A stretch of 64,000 nucleotides of DNA from Aptenodytes patagonicus (lineage: Eukaryota; Chordata; Aves; Sphenisciformes; Spheniscidae), in assembly GCF_965638725.1 (NCBI RefSeq), contig NC_134950.1, positions 78,666,657 to 78,730,656 of the forward strand. The letters are read 5' to 3'. The position numbers and the translations under genes are program-made. Shown here piece after piece: positions 18,401-30,186 of the stretch (the stretch's first letter is position 1; each line of letters starts with the position of its first letter). The notes below the pieces were generated by a model. The model saw only the letters and a list, made by a program, of their open reading frames with translations. It did no database searches and had not been told where the DNA came from.

Positions 18401-21189
18401 AGTGGGAAACCAGAAGACGGAAGGGTGATTCATTGCAAAGGCAAAAGAGTAGGAAGCCACTGGTGTTGGAAGAAGCCAAATTAGTGGGATTGCAAGCAGG
18501 AAGGAAAAAGGCAGGAAAGCAGGCAGGGTGACTGACAAGATGACTTTAAGGGATCATCTCTTTGTGGAGATGGAAAGACAGGTGATTTGAAGTGAGAGAC
18601 ATGAATTATGAAAGATACGGGAACCGGTTTTGTTAAATGCAAAGATTGTCTCTGTGAGTTATACAAATCCTTTCATCTCAGAGAAGTGCAGCAGCACAGA
18701 AATTGCATGTCACTCACAGGGGCAGACATAAAAGGATACGCGCTACCCAAAAGAAATCTTCCACACAATATCACTCAACTTCTTCATTTCTGGTGTCTGA
18801 ATCCAGCACTTTTTTTCCCATGTGCTGCAAAGTTAAGACCACCATTTGATACTGTAGCACTCTTCTCCTGTGATGTTATTAGCGCACACTCTTTCCTTCC
18901 GTAACACCGGCATGTGAAATTGGGAAGAGCACAGCAAAGGAGTCAATCCCCTTAGAGCAGCCAGACTTGTATGTACATGGATGTATGTCAGCTGGGTCAG
19001 GGTCTAGTGGGAGAAACGTAAGGTGATGATGATAAGCTGAATGTTTCCTTCAGCTTTCCCACTGCAACTTTTAAAGAGGTATCAATGGATCTAAGTTTGC
19101 ATATTTATCCATCAACCGTAATGTCAGAGGGCGGGCTGTTTTGGCTAGGAAGATGCAACAGTGCTTCCCAGTCAGACAGCAGGATACCGACACACCTTCA
19201 AAAGAAATCAGGGCTCCTTTAGTGCCCGCTGTTTTTAACCAACGCAAGCTCACAATCTAAGCAGCCAAAATTCATATAATGGAGGTTGCAAAGATGTCGG
19301 CTCCTGTAAGAAGGAAGAGACACGATATTCCCAGTCAGCGTCTGAACTATTTAAATGTCCTACCACTAAGCCAAAAGCACGTGAGGATGCAGACACTACC
19401 AACATTACTGAAGCTCCTGTTCACAGGCCATCAAGCTCCAGCAAAGATGCTCTGGGAAAAGTAAGAAATCAGATCAGGCCTTTCATTAAATTAACAGTCC
19501 AGAAAACTCTGTCCTGACAAAAAACCAAACTGGCTACCAGGCAATGGCCCCCAAGATGTCCAAGCTGGGATTGGGACGCTGGGCTGCTTCCTAGATCTCT
19601 CTTCTCTTTTTTTTCCCAACACATCAGACCTCTGGAGCAGTTACTGAGGCATGAAAGCTAGCCTTTGTATTTACAGTAATAGAATTATTGTAAATGCATT
19701 CTTAAATATTTCCATATATTATATGTTTCTTCTTGTAAAATTATCTCCAAAGGCAAATATTATGGAAATAAAAATTCTGGGGGAAAAACAGCTGGTGCTT
19801 TTATGTTTATCTGAAAGCTATGTTTGTTTTCTCCTAGGCAAAACCAGAGCCTTACAAAATTGTAAATGATTCCCAAGACACTTTGAACTGATTTTCATAA
19901 AACTCAGATTAGTGCACTAAAAAAAAGAGTAGTAAATAAAAAGAAAGTGGCAAAACTAAAAATCACATTTTACTTTTCTAATGAAGTTATTACTCCAAAA
20001 AGTCCTACAACCAACAATTAAGCGCTTGATTTATGATTACAATGTTAGCTACTCCATTTGTCTTTGGGGTATTCTTCTACTCTATGGTGATAAAAATGAT
20101 CACTGCTCACCTGCTGCATACACAGCATAAGTGTAAGGAAGACCTGGGAAGCTGGTGTGGAATATAAGTTATTAGTTTACAGAAACCCCCTAGAAGACAA
20201 AACTAAATTAAAAGGAGAAGCTCTTACTTACAGAGTGGATCAAAGAGTTGTAAAGTATGTGGGATTCAGAGACATGGAAAGGGGATGTTTCCCAGAGAAG
20301 AATCGATGTCCCAGCAAAGGGGGCATATCAGCCCAAGAGGAAGAAATCACCGGCTCCTCTGACTCGTTCCCTTTTGCAAGGTGTGGTTTATTCCTGTCTT
20401 GCTCAGGGGCTTAACTTGCAAATATTCCCTTTGCACTTGATACCAGAAGCTTTAGTAGCACAATATGTACTTGTAAAGTCTACAACCATTAATGGATTAG
20501 TAACTTCTTTTCTCGTTCTTTATTCCAAGTATGTGTGTAATTTATGCATATGCCATTGAAATCTGTGTATTAACATGCATGAAAAATGAGTTCTGTAAGG
20601 AATCTTTGCAGAACAAAAGCTTTGGATGGGTTTTCAGGAGAGGACGGAGAAGGCGTCAGGAGAGGAGGAGTTTTAAGGGGTCTCATTTCCACTAGAGAAT
20701 GCACGAAGACTGGAGGACAGAAGATCCAGTCCACAAACAGCAAACAGCTTAAGAGTCATATGATATCTACATTGATTTCCTTGCCTTTTCATTTGTACCT
20801 TTTCTTGCTTATTGCACTGTAAACTCTTCAGGGCTGAGGCTGTTTCTTGCAGATGTTTTTTGCACAGGACCTTGCAAGTTAGAGCCCCAATCCTAATTTG
20901 GAAATTAATTACAATAATTATGATCAACATTTTTCTTTCTATAGCACCATTTAGGGCTCTGCCTGACAGTCCAAATACTAAGTGTTAGTTATTTGACATT
21001 GCTACTAAATGATGAAGTAACAAATCTCATTGAACAGTGAGGAAAAGTTAAAACATAAATGAATTCTCTCACAGGTGTGTTAGAGATGAAGGAAACAAAG
21101 AAGGACCACAGCCGGAAGAGCTTTCAGGGCTCTAACATGAGTAACACAAACATACCCGCACACGGTAACACTCAAAAATTGACAAGGTG
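12456..21189. other. VWC2 intron segment, no gene seen
   Basis: Mostly AT-rich unique DNA. It contains a CpG-rich patch at 14930-15250, a mildly GC-rich stretch at 17650-18040, a TG-rich stretch near 13985-14015 and short TA runs near 13552-13565. Many open frames of 60-117 codons occur on both strands but overlap one another and show no known domain. Confidence 0.45.
14930..15250. other. GC- and CpG-rich patch in intron
   Basis: A GC-rich block of about 300 bp with roughly 20 CpG dinucleotides, overlapping open frames in several registers (14813-15441). The overlapping frames are expected from the composition. No recognisable protein, splice-site arrangement or repeat family is visible. It could be an intragenic CpG island. 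Confidence 0.45.
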
Positions 21190-21560
21190 GTTCTTCCAAA
21201 AGGAAGAGTGGCGGCCTTTTCCGTCTCTTCTCGTCAGCCAGCCCTATCCCCTCCAGCATGTTAGCTGCTCGTCCCCGCACCTTCTCTACGGCCGCTACAG
21301 CCCTTCTCAGGTGCAGAGACCATGACTGCACACAGTGCTCACATGTGGGTGCATCGGTGGGGAAAAAATGGCACCCTCTCTCTTATTCTCATTATCCTTC
21401 TTGATTGTGGACAGTGTGTCTGATCATGGGCAATATTTCGTTGGCTTTGTTGCCTGCCACCGCACATCGAGCTGGTGATTTCAGAGACCTCTCAGTGACC
21501 CCTCCCGAGCCGCAACCGCCACTTCCCAGTCTAGAACAGAGGCACCATCCAGATTATTTA
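21190..21560 (-). mobile_element. Ancient CR1-group LINE relic, reverse-transcriptase C-terminal part
   Basis: The reverse strand near 21180-21331 reads CVQSWSLHLRRAVAAVEKV then LFLLEEPP. These correspond to the CR1 'CVQFWAP...R..E.LE.VQ' and 'LFSLEK' segments. On the plus strand the landmarks tgcacacagtgctcac, tggctttgttgcctgcc and gatttcagagacctctcagt are typical of old amniote CR1 copies seen in antisense. It is broken by stops and indels. Confidence 0.7.
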
Positions 21561-21639
21561 CCCTGTGGGCACCACCGTACACTGAATCTTGTCTGTCATC
21601 TTTTTACCCACTCCATTTTGTGAGCTACTTTCGGAGATG

Positions 21640-22010
21640 TTTGCCACTGGCACAGCATCTGACTATCCAAAGGAGCTTTGTACCATCCAAAACTGTGAAA
21701 ATCAACTGCAGGTTCCCCGTTAACGGTTCACTGATGAAGGTGTCGATTCCCCCAGGAAAAAAACACAAGAATGCCTTGGCCCGCATGCTCCTTGCATTTT
21801 GCCTTATTGGACTTTCTTTCCATGAATGCGTCTAACCATTTTTCAAACCCATGCAAACTCCTGACGGCCAGGGGAAACCACGGCAATGACTTCCAGAGTC
21901 GCACTCTGCCATGTACGAAAAAGCACTTACGTCCCTTTGCTTGCTTTGAGCCTTCACCTAATAATTTCATTGAGCTAGGCTAGTTCTTTTAATGTGAGAG
22001 ACAGCGGAGG
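21640..22010 (-). mobile_element. Ancient CR1-group LINE relic, 3' end of ORF2 and UTR
   Basis: The reverse strand around 21830-21940 encodes GRKCFFVHGRVRLWKSLP, then SLHGFEKWLDAFM. This is the recognisable last part of CR1-group ORF2 ('R..FF..R.V..WN.LP..VV...SL..FK..LD'). It is followed by what would be 3' UTR toward lower coordinates. Because the ORF end lies upstream of the 21190-21560 relic in the same orientation, these are best read as two separate insertions, or one rearranged insertion. Confidence 0.7.
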
Positions 22011-22562
22011 TGTTATTCAGAGGATGAACAGCTGAAGTTCTCGATAATAAGGATTTTCTCCTTTACGATGCCTTCCAGCCAAGGATTTCAAACCATATCA
22101 TGGGACTTACATGCTGTAAGATTAGCCAGAGGTCTATGAATTTATATTTTGAGGATCTGTTCACTTTCTTAAGCACAAGAATAGCAATGATTTTTAATAC
22201 ATTTTTTCCCCTTATATTTTGAAAAAGGGAAAATCACCTAAATCCTTTAGATGAAAGTGACAGGTTTTCTTAAAATTGCAGTACAGAGACACTAACCAAT
22301 TTCTAACAACCATTAAATATATTCTTGCTATCTGAAGTGCATGTGGAAATAATGTTTCCAGTATTATTATTTTACAGGCTAACAAGGGATCATTTTATTT
22401 TTAAATTGCAATCACAAAAACCCCAGAATAATTTTTAAGAGAAGTCTTCACCATAATGCTGTGAATAAAACCACTTAAATGCTTTAAAATAGGCTAAAGC
22501 ACTTTGGAATGAAAACTTTTATATAGAATTGGTATCATTCCGGGCAAATTACATCAAGGAAT
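22011..22562. other. VWC2 intron segment, nothing recognised
   Basis: AT-rich unique sequence between an ancient LINE relic and a solo LTR. No gene, RNA or repeat is apparent. Confidence 0.45.
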
Positions 22563-22714
22563 TGTTGTGGTTTAACCCGGCAGGCAGCTAAATACCACAC
22601 AGCCGTTCGCTCACTACCCCCCCCGCAGTGGGATGGGGGAGAGAATTGGAAAAAAAAAAGTAAAATTCGTGGGTTGAGATAAAGACAGTTTCATAGGACA
22701 GAAAAGGAAGGGAA

Positions 22715-22783
<69 letters not shown>
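22715..22783. repeat. (AAT)23 microsatellite inside LTR
   Basis: 23 uninterrupted AAT units. The same place in the LTR copies at 29606 and 35568 holds 11 units and essentially none, so this array grew after insertion or varies between source elements. Long poly-L and poly-Y frames here are artefacts of the repeat. Confidence 0.97.
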
Positions 22784-22784
<1 letters not shown>

Positions 22785-22899
22785 TGATAAAAGAATATAC
22801 AAAACAAGTGATGCACAATGCAATTGCTCACCACCTGCTGACAAATGCCCAGCCAGTCCCCAAGCAGCGGTCACCGCCCCCCCGGCCAACTCCCCCCAG

Positions 22900-22922
22900 T
22901 TTATGTACTGAGCATGACGTCA
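22900..22922 (-). promoter_or_regulatory. LTR core promoter: CRE palindrome plus TATA-like box
   Basis: TGACGTCA at 22915-22922 and TACATAAA at 22900-22907 (minus strand) stand 7 bp apart, in the order expected for U3 promoter elements. The identical pair occurs in the LTRs at 29606 and 35568. Promoter activity is inferred. Confidence 0.6.
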
Positions 22923-23163
22923 CATGGTATGGAATGTCCCTTTGGCCAGTTTGGGTCAGCTGTCCTGGCTGTGCCCCCTCCCAGCCTCTCGCTGGCAGGG
23001 CACGGGGAGCTGAAAAGTCCTTGACTAGTGTAAGCACTGCTCAGCAACAACTAAAACATCGGTGTGTTACCAACATTATTCTCATCCTAAATCCAAAACC
23101 CAGCACTGTACCAGCTACTAGGAAGAAAAATAACTCTATCCCAGCCGAAGCCAGGACAAGAAT

Positions 23164-26100
23164 AAAATACATCAAGGAGTCTCTTCCCTCAAGCATGAGT
23201 GTCAGTTGATTTCTACTGTATTAGGAACACTGCTCCAAGTAAAAACATCCCAGCAGCAGAACAAAATAACCCAGTTGCAAAGATAAGATTCTCTGAGGGA
23301 ATCATATGCAAAGAGAAGCAACTGCTCTTCAAAATGCCTGCAATGAAAAATACAGTTAAACGCATCTTCATCTTTAGCTTATGCTGCAAACACCCAAACT
23401 GTCAAAGAACACTGGGACTAAATCAAAATACCTTAATCATGGTTAGATAATCAGATTGATAAATTTAGATTCCAGATTTCAAGCCTTCTTGGTATGTTGT
23501 GTCATTTTCCCTGGGCACAAAGTCTTAGCAAATAAAGCAACTCTACACCTGTAACTATGAGACTCATATTTTAGCTAATTATGGCATATTTATTCATATT
23601 AAATAAAATGGTGTTGACAAGTAATGATTGAACGCAGATACTGACAAGTGAGAAAGAGACAAACTCTTAAAATAGGATAAAATGTCAGATATAATGGAAG
23701 GCAGCAAGAAAAGCTTTGCTTTTTATCCCTTTGGCACTTCCTCTCCTTAGCCTTCACTTCTTATCAAAGTGGAGCTGTTAAAAGTTGCACTCAGTCACTT
23801 ACTTTTCCCAATAACTAAACTATCACAAGTTCTTCCTGCACACAACATTGCTTTTAAAAGACCATTTCTAACACAGGATTCTGGTTAAAAGCCAGATTCC
23901 ACTTCCAGGCTGTTAAAAAGTGACAAAAAACGTCTAAAAGAGACGGCTAGCCTGCCTAGCCATATTTGACCACATTCGACTCCCATTACGGACAGACTTC
24001 CTATGGCTTGGTTTCTTACTTGTTTGCTTTCTATTAAAAGAAAGATTTTAAGAAAAGCTTCCACCCCCGCCACATTTGTTTTTTCCCCTTAAGATGCTCC
24101 TCTGCCCTGTGTTCAGTTTTCAAATGTGAGCTCCATGAAAAGATTGCAGGAGGATTGTGCAGGGCGTTCAACCATATAGACTTAGGAGAAGAGAGCACCT
24201 TGGCCACACAGCAATAGAGGAGGAATGGGGATGGTAGAAGAAATTGTGGAAAAATAAGAGAGTGAGGGAATTAAACAAACAAGCAAGCAAGGTTCCCTCG
24301 CAGAAATGTGCATGTCTGCACGTTCACGAAACCAGGCCCAAGGCATTAGAGAGATTTCAAAAGAGCTCATGTAATATAAATCAAACTTAAGAGCATCCTT
24401 TCTTCTTCCAGCTATCAGGGCATGAGCACCTCACATCTAAATGAGTTTTCTCAAATCTACCCCATTGCCAAGTCTATGTGCGTTGCGGTCCCCAGCATTG
24501 CCCTCGGCACCTTATTTTTCTTACTACCCAGTCCCCCACCTTCCACATACACACAAGAAGTAACATCTTGTATGCAATTTTCCTACCTTTTAACACCTGC
24601 ATTCTGCAAGATAAAATCACTGTAATTAAAGAGCTCCAAGTTCTCGTTCCGTTTATCTTTCCGTCTTCACCTCCAGTCTTTCCATCTCTTCCTACTCCAG
24701 TCAGATTTATCTTATTTTCTTTCTTGCCCTTAACCCCCCCTGATTTCTGAGACAGCTGCAGGACTCCATCTGTTGTGCAATAACACAACTTTATGCTGCC
24801 TGTTCAAGTACAGACAGTAGACCTGACCAGCAAGGTGCACCGTATCACGTTCTTGCAGACAGGCACCGCAAGTATACCGAGCTGCACATCGATTTCAGGA
24901 ATACCACGTCCTGGCGAGGGATTTGCTTTCTCATCGTGGATGCTGCAGTTTTCATTAGAGGAGTGCATGTTGCGTGAATTCACCCGCACATCTCCTGAAC
25001 TCCTGCAGAACATTGATAAAAAAGCTAGTCCCAACATCTTGGCTGTCTCTAACACACCCAGGTATGTTCACAGCAGACTCAAAACCCCTGCTACCACTTT
25101 GGCGCTTTCCAACAGCAACATGTAAGCATGCATCTCACAGAGGGGTGGGGTTTTTTAGGTATTTTTTCCCCCAGCACAAACCAAAGAGTCATATTAAGAT
25201 TCTAATGGAAATCTAGAAAAATATACAGTATATATTGTCTATTGTTTTTTTTCAGGAAAGCTTTGGGTTCTTGAAATTTCCATGTTTCTCATTTGGGCTA
25301 GACATTGGCTTCATCTGATAGCACTGGGATAATACAGTTTCTTCACATCATTTCTTTTTGATCATTAACATTTTCTTTTAAAGGCTTACCCAATATGAAG
25401 CATACTGAATACCTAAAAAAAGTTGTTTTTTTTTTTTCTCCATCCAATATGCTGTGTCACTTCACAGTTGCGGGTGTCCCTTGCTCTTTGACTTTTTGCC
25501 CTATGGTTATTACAGGTTTTGAGAGTGAGCTGCTAATTTAGGCACTAAATGTCTGGTGACCATCCACATTTTTGCTCATGTTTTTCCTGTCTTTCGCTAG
25601 ACTTTTCTAAACCATCCAAAGCCTAAAGATTCCCCATAGGTTTTAACAAAAAAAGTTGCACATGCAACTTCCAAACCAAAACACTGATGTCACGTTGCTG
25701 AAAACGGCTGTATTCATGCACCTGTGCACACACTCTCATAAACTATTAACTCCAAAGGAGTTCAGCCAACTGAGGAGGACTCAAATCTCCTCTCCCAGAA
25801 AGAACAGCACTGAGGAAACACAGTGAATAATTGTGGGCATTTGGGCATTGTTAATCTATGATTTTAGTATATTATAAATATATTTATTTGGATGTTCCCT
25901 AATTCATGCTAGTAGAGTAACGGTACTTGCAGAAATCATAGACCAAGCAGATTGTAAAGCATCTTTCAGAGCAGTTTTGCATTAATTGCAGCCTGTGAAC
26001 TTTTAAGGAGGAGAAAAACAGATACCTGTAATCTTTTAATAGAAATGCTTCAAGTTTCTTTTGGCATAGATTTAATGCACAATGTACATAATGTACAATC

Positions 26101-29100
26101 AGTCAGAGCACCAAAACCACTGGAGGATGAACTCGAGTAAGCAGCAAGTTTAGACATCTCAATTTGGACGGGGAACCATCCTTCTGTCTGAAGGATCTTT
26201 TCTAAATGGAGCTGCAGGACACAGCTGGGGCTCGCTCTTTCCTTCCAGTATAACCAGGGGATGGGAAGGTTAATTCTTCTGATAATGGAATTAACTCCCT
26301 TTGCCTACGCCCCAAACTGCCACATATCGCAAAGATATTACAGAACTGTTGCAGAACTATCTAAATGTGTGATAAAGATTGCTTCCTGGTGCAGGAATAC
26401 GTCAGAACATACTTAGTAGCAAGTTCTTAGGGCTGTGAAGAACCTGCCCTGGCTACTTTCCTGATTTTTGGTTTGTAAAAGCTTTACTGAGCTGTTGAAG
26501 CATTCAGAAAGTTCCTTAATCAAAAAAAGACCAGGTTTTCAGGCTATTTCCATTCCAGAGATTTAAAGGAGGAAGGTGTGTGTAGCCAAACTTTTGCTTT
26601 TACTGTAAAAAGCAAGAATGTGCAAGCAGGAGGACTAGGTATGTGAGCAGAATGGATTAATTTCCCTCTCCGTGGGCTTTTATGGCCCATAGGTTGGACC
26701 AGGGACATCGGTTTTATGCCTCAACTTTGCAAAACGGGAACGACTGCTGTGGGCTGGATGGGAGCAGACTCAGCCTGAGAGGTGAACTGGGTGCACACGG
26801 CAACGGGGGGCTCTGCAGCTTCCCGCAGCAAGCAGCTGAGAAGACTGCAGATGTCTTTTTCGAGTGGGTCCGTAACTTTTAGCAGGAACCAGATGATTGT
26901 GAAGTCTGCTTTGGTTCCTGAAAGTGAGGCAGTGGCACCAGGACTGTTGGTTTTTTTTTTGACAAGGGCCTGAGATGAGACTTCACTATCAGTTCCTTCT
27001 TGGAGTAAACAGTGAGCATCAGCTATTGCTGCAAAGCTGCAGCCCAGAGGAGCAGTCATCTCGCTATTTTTTCTCACAAAATCTGAGCTCTGTAGGGGGT
27101 TTTATTAAGTCTATTAAATACTCCACCATGAGTTTATATCTGAAAGGGGAAGCAGATTCACTGACCCACAAAAAAACCCTAAAAAAGTGAAAATTTTGCT
27201 CGTTATGGAGTCTAAAGCAATTTCACCCAAGCATTCTTTATGAAAAGGTTCATCTTTCATTTGCAATAAAACATTTTCATGGTCAGAATAATATTTCCAT
27301 TTTCTCTTTGCCAAAAACTCAAAAAATGAATGAATGGTGCCCCAGGTTACCCTACACTTCAGACCACCAGAAGCCAATGTGAGCACAAAATGGGTTGGTT
27401 ACATATTCAAAGCCATGGACTACCCTGAGCTCTACAGGATATTTGACACAAGGAAGCCTAGGGCTGCTATGAAAACACACACAACTTTCTCAACCTGTAC
27501 CGTATTTAATGGCATAAATCATCATAACACTGTTATAATATGTCGGTCTATACACAATATTCTTGCTGCAATGTCACTAGCAGGACTTTGTAACATTTAC
27601 ATAACTTCAGACTATGATTGTGAGTACAAGACCAGAAACAATATTTTAGAACGTCAACTTCAGACACGATCTGATACATTGAGGAAATTTTCTACTAGGG
27701 ATGATTAAAAATATGTTGAAAATATACTAGAAAATTATTCTTTTTCTACATGGAACATGAGATAAAAAATATTTCATGTTTGCTCCCTTCTAAGCAGCCC
27801 TCCTTTCAAAAAAGATTTTTGAAGAACTTAAAGAGAATTTAAGCTTTTTTTTGGTATTGAAAATTAAGGTCTTTCTGCCTCCTCATGCCTCTTTTTCACT
27901 TCTTCCTCTTTGCTTTTATTAAACAAGGGAGGTTAGCTGTGGGAAAGGAAAAAAGTAGGAAGTAGCTTTAGTAGGAAAACTTTTAAATCTCAAAAAATAA
28001 AAAACCACATTTGCAGTAAAACTGGAATTATATGAGAAAGATTTGTAAAAAAAAAAGTCCTGTGGACATACACTTCCTTCCTACTTAATAATGATAAATT
28101 TACAAAGCATGTTCCATGGACCTAAGAGTCCAGTCACTTCTATGTGAGCCTATAAGCCTATAAAGATTATTTCATCCGATACTGAAACACAGGTGCCCCT
28201 AGGGTAGAGCAAAGCAGACAATGACATCAGCAAAACTATACCAATACTTCAGGAACAAAACCCATTCAAGATGGAATTTGGTAAATAAATGGGGATGAAC
28301 ACACCAGATGTTACCATGCATGCACACCTTCCCAAAGAAAGGGCCCACGGCCATCCAAATGCTTCCTAAATCCCCCTCTTGGGACCTTGTTCAATGAGAG
28401 CGATCCCACTGCAGAACCAGTATCTTTCTGCGTTACCTCCGCTTATCCTGCATGCCTCTCAGGTAAGTCGGCACTCCAACTCTTGCTGCCATGCAGGACC
28501 TTCTGAAGTCCTTCCGTGGACGGCTTTATACTGCAAAATGACAAAGGGCTGTGACAAAGGTCACTTTGACAGGAGTTACAGTAATTTCATCTATGTTTAA
28601 CCTCAAGGGGCTGACAGGTTGGAAAACCATCATGTCTTGTCATGTCCAATCTGAATTCCCTGGTGCTCTAAACTTCCAGAGATCCCTCAAAGGGCATGTT
28701 ATTTTTTGTGTAGGATTTTGCTTAGCTGCTTTAACAGTATGAAGGATGAAACCTTTTGCCCTGGGAGCCATTTTGCGTAGCTTATGGGACTGCTGTACAG
28801 TACGCTGTCTCCCAAGGACCCCATTCCCTACTCATCCAGAACAGCCTTACACCTGGGGTCTGCCATGGACCCCATCACCATGCACAGGGGCATCCGTCCC
28901 CCTCCATGAATGCCAGACACTGGACTTCTCCTGACAAGACCACATGGTGCAAGAAACCTGTCCTTCTGCTGACCACGGTGCAGTATGTGCAATGCTGATG
29001 ATTCAGAAGGCCAAACAAGACGTCAGACTTAGGATGCACCTACACATTCAGTCAGTAGGACACAGGACAAATGGAAGGAAGGGTTTTCTAATGAGGGTGG

Positions 29101-29600
29101 GAAGAAGGTGAGAATGGAATAACCTGGCTTCCCAAATGCATGCCATAAAAGCTTTTTTACTTCACTAATATGTTACATATGGCTATGATAATTCAAAACC
29201 TGATCAATTGCAATTAGAAATGTTTACTGCTGGTTGATATAATAGTTTGTATATGTATTTGAAACTTGCATTTAAAATGAACATATCAAGTCAATAAAAT
29301 TCTACCTAGGCTTTGCATTGGTGAGAATATAGTGGAGTCACATTCAAATATGCCACTCAGAAGAGAGATCACCCCCCCCCCCCAACTTCTGTTCAATAAA
29401 AAAATTAGTCTTAGATAATACATATAACATTGTTTCTGTGTTAAGGTGGCATGCACACAGACACACACGCTGAAATTATTAGGAAATTTAAAATTACTTA
29501 TCTGTGCAATGCAAAATGAAGCACCTATGCACACTAAGGGATTTCCATTCACATAATTTTAAACATAAGGAAGTTCTAAAATCTCATTTTTTCAAAGCCA
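23164..29600. other. VWC2 intron segment, no gene seen
   Basis: AT-rich with a run of 12 Cs at 29372-29383 and assorted short A/T runs. Open frames of up to 124 codons (for example 27334-27708, +) have no recognisable domain and no splice context. I see no clear transposon relic here. Confidence 0.42.
29372..29383. repeat. C12 homopolymer
   Basis: A run of 12 consecutive cytosines in AT-rich intron. Such runs are prone to sequencing length error. Confidence 0.95.
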
Positions 29601-29870
29601 CAAGGTGTCCTGGTTTCAGCTGGGATAGAGTTAATTTTCTTCCTAGTAGCTGGCGTAGTGCTGTGTTTTGGATTTAGAGAGAAATTTAGAATTTAATGAG
29701 AATAATGTGATAACACACTGATGTTTTAGTTGTTGCTAAGCAGTGTTTATACTAAGTGAAGGACTTTTCAGCTTCCCATACTCTGCCAGCAAAGAGGTGC
29801 ACAAGAAGCTGGGGGGGGGCACAGCCAGGACAGCTGACCCAAACTGGCCCAAGGGACATTCCATACCATG

Positions 29871-29893
29871 TGACGTCATGCTCAGTACATAAA
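29871..29893 (+). promoter_or_regulatory. LTR core promoter: CRE palindrome plus TATA-like box
   Basis: A perfect cAMP-response-element palindrome TGACGTCA is followed after 7 bp by TACATAAA. It is the same arrangement as in the other two younger LTR copies. Confidence 0.6.
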
Positions 29894-29989
29894 CTGGGGG
29901 AGTGGCGACTGCTGCTCGGGGACTGGCTGGGCATCGGTCGGTGGGTGGTAAGCAATTGCATTGTGCATCACTTATTTTGTATATTCTTC

Positions 29990-29990
<1 letters not shown>

Positions 29991-30023
<33 letters not shown>
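29991..30023. repeat. (ATT)11 microsatellite inside LTR
   Basis: Eleven uninterrupted ATT units at the same place as the (AAT)23 array in the inverted copy at 22563-23158. Confidence 0.96.
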
Positions 30024-30025
<2 letters not shown>

Positions 30026-30186
30026 TGTTTTACTTTATTTCAATTATTAAACTGTTCTTATCTCAACCCATGAGTTTTCTCACTTTTACTCTTCCGATTC
30101 TCTCCCCCATCCCACTGGGGCGGGGGGAGTGAGCGAGCGGCTATGTGGTGCTCAGTTGCTGGCTGGGGTTAAACCAAGACACAAGG

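Larger units (their letters stand above)
22563..23158 (-). mobile_element. Solo LTR of avian endogenous retrovirus, with expanded AAT array
   Basis: This is the reverse complement of the LTR seen at 29606-30181. It begins TGTTGTGGTTTAACCC and ends AGCCAGGACA on the plus strand, giving TG...CA termini. It contains the shared blocks ccacacagcc, gtgatgcacaatgcaattgc, gcatgacgtcacatggtatgg and aaaacatcggtgtgttacc. The immediate flanks are ggaat (22558-22562) and agaat (23159-23163), a 4-of-5 target duplication. It is sense to VWC2. A (AAT)23 array lies inside. No retroviral internal region is present. Confidence 0.92.
29606..30181 (+). mobile_element. Solo LTR of avian endogenous retrovirus with perfect 5-bp target duplication
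   Basis: Starts TGTCCTGGTTTCAGCTGGGA and ends GGGTTAAACCAAGACA, so it has TG...CA ends. It is flanked by CAAGG on both sides (29601-29605 and 30182-30186), an exact 5-bp duplication. Internal features are TGACGTCA at 29871-29878, TACATAAA at 29886-29893, an (ATT)11 array at 29991-30023 and ATTAAA at 30046-30051, in the order U3 promoter then poly(A) signal. A 5-bp duplication and this LTR sequence fit an avian ERV family found in neoavian genomes; the exact class is inference. No gag, pol or env remains. It is antisense to VWC2. Confidence 0.95.

Noticed and set aside
22588..22889. Minus-strand frames rich in leucine or tyrosine runs
   Set aside because: They are translations of the AAT microsatellite in the LTR, not proteins.
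29606..30181. Possible internal retroviral genes linked to the LTRs
   Set aside because: Each LTR is flanked directly by its target duplication or unique DNA. The copies are in mixed orientations with no gag, pol or env motifs between them, so all are solo LTRs.
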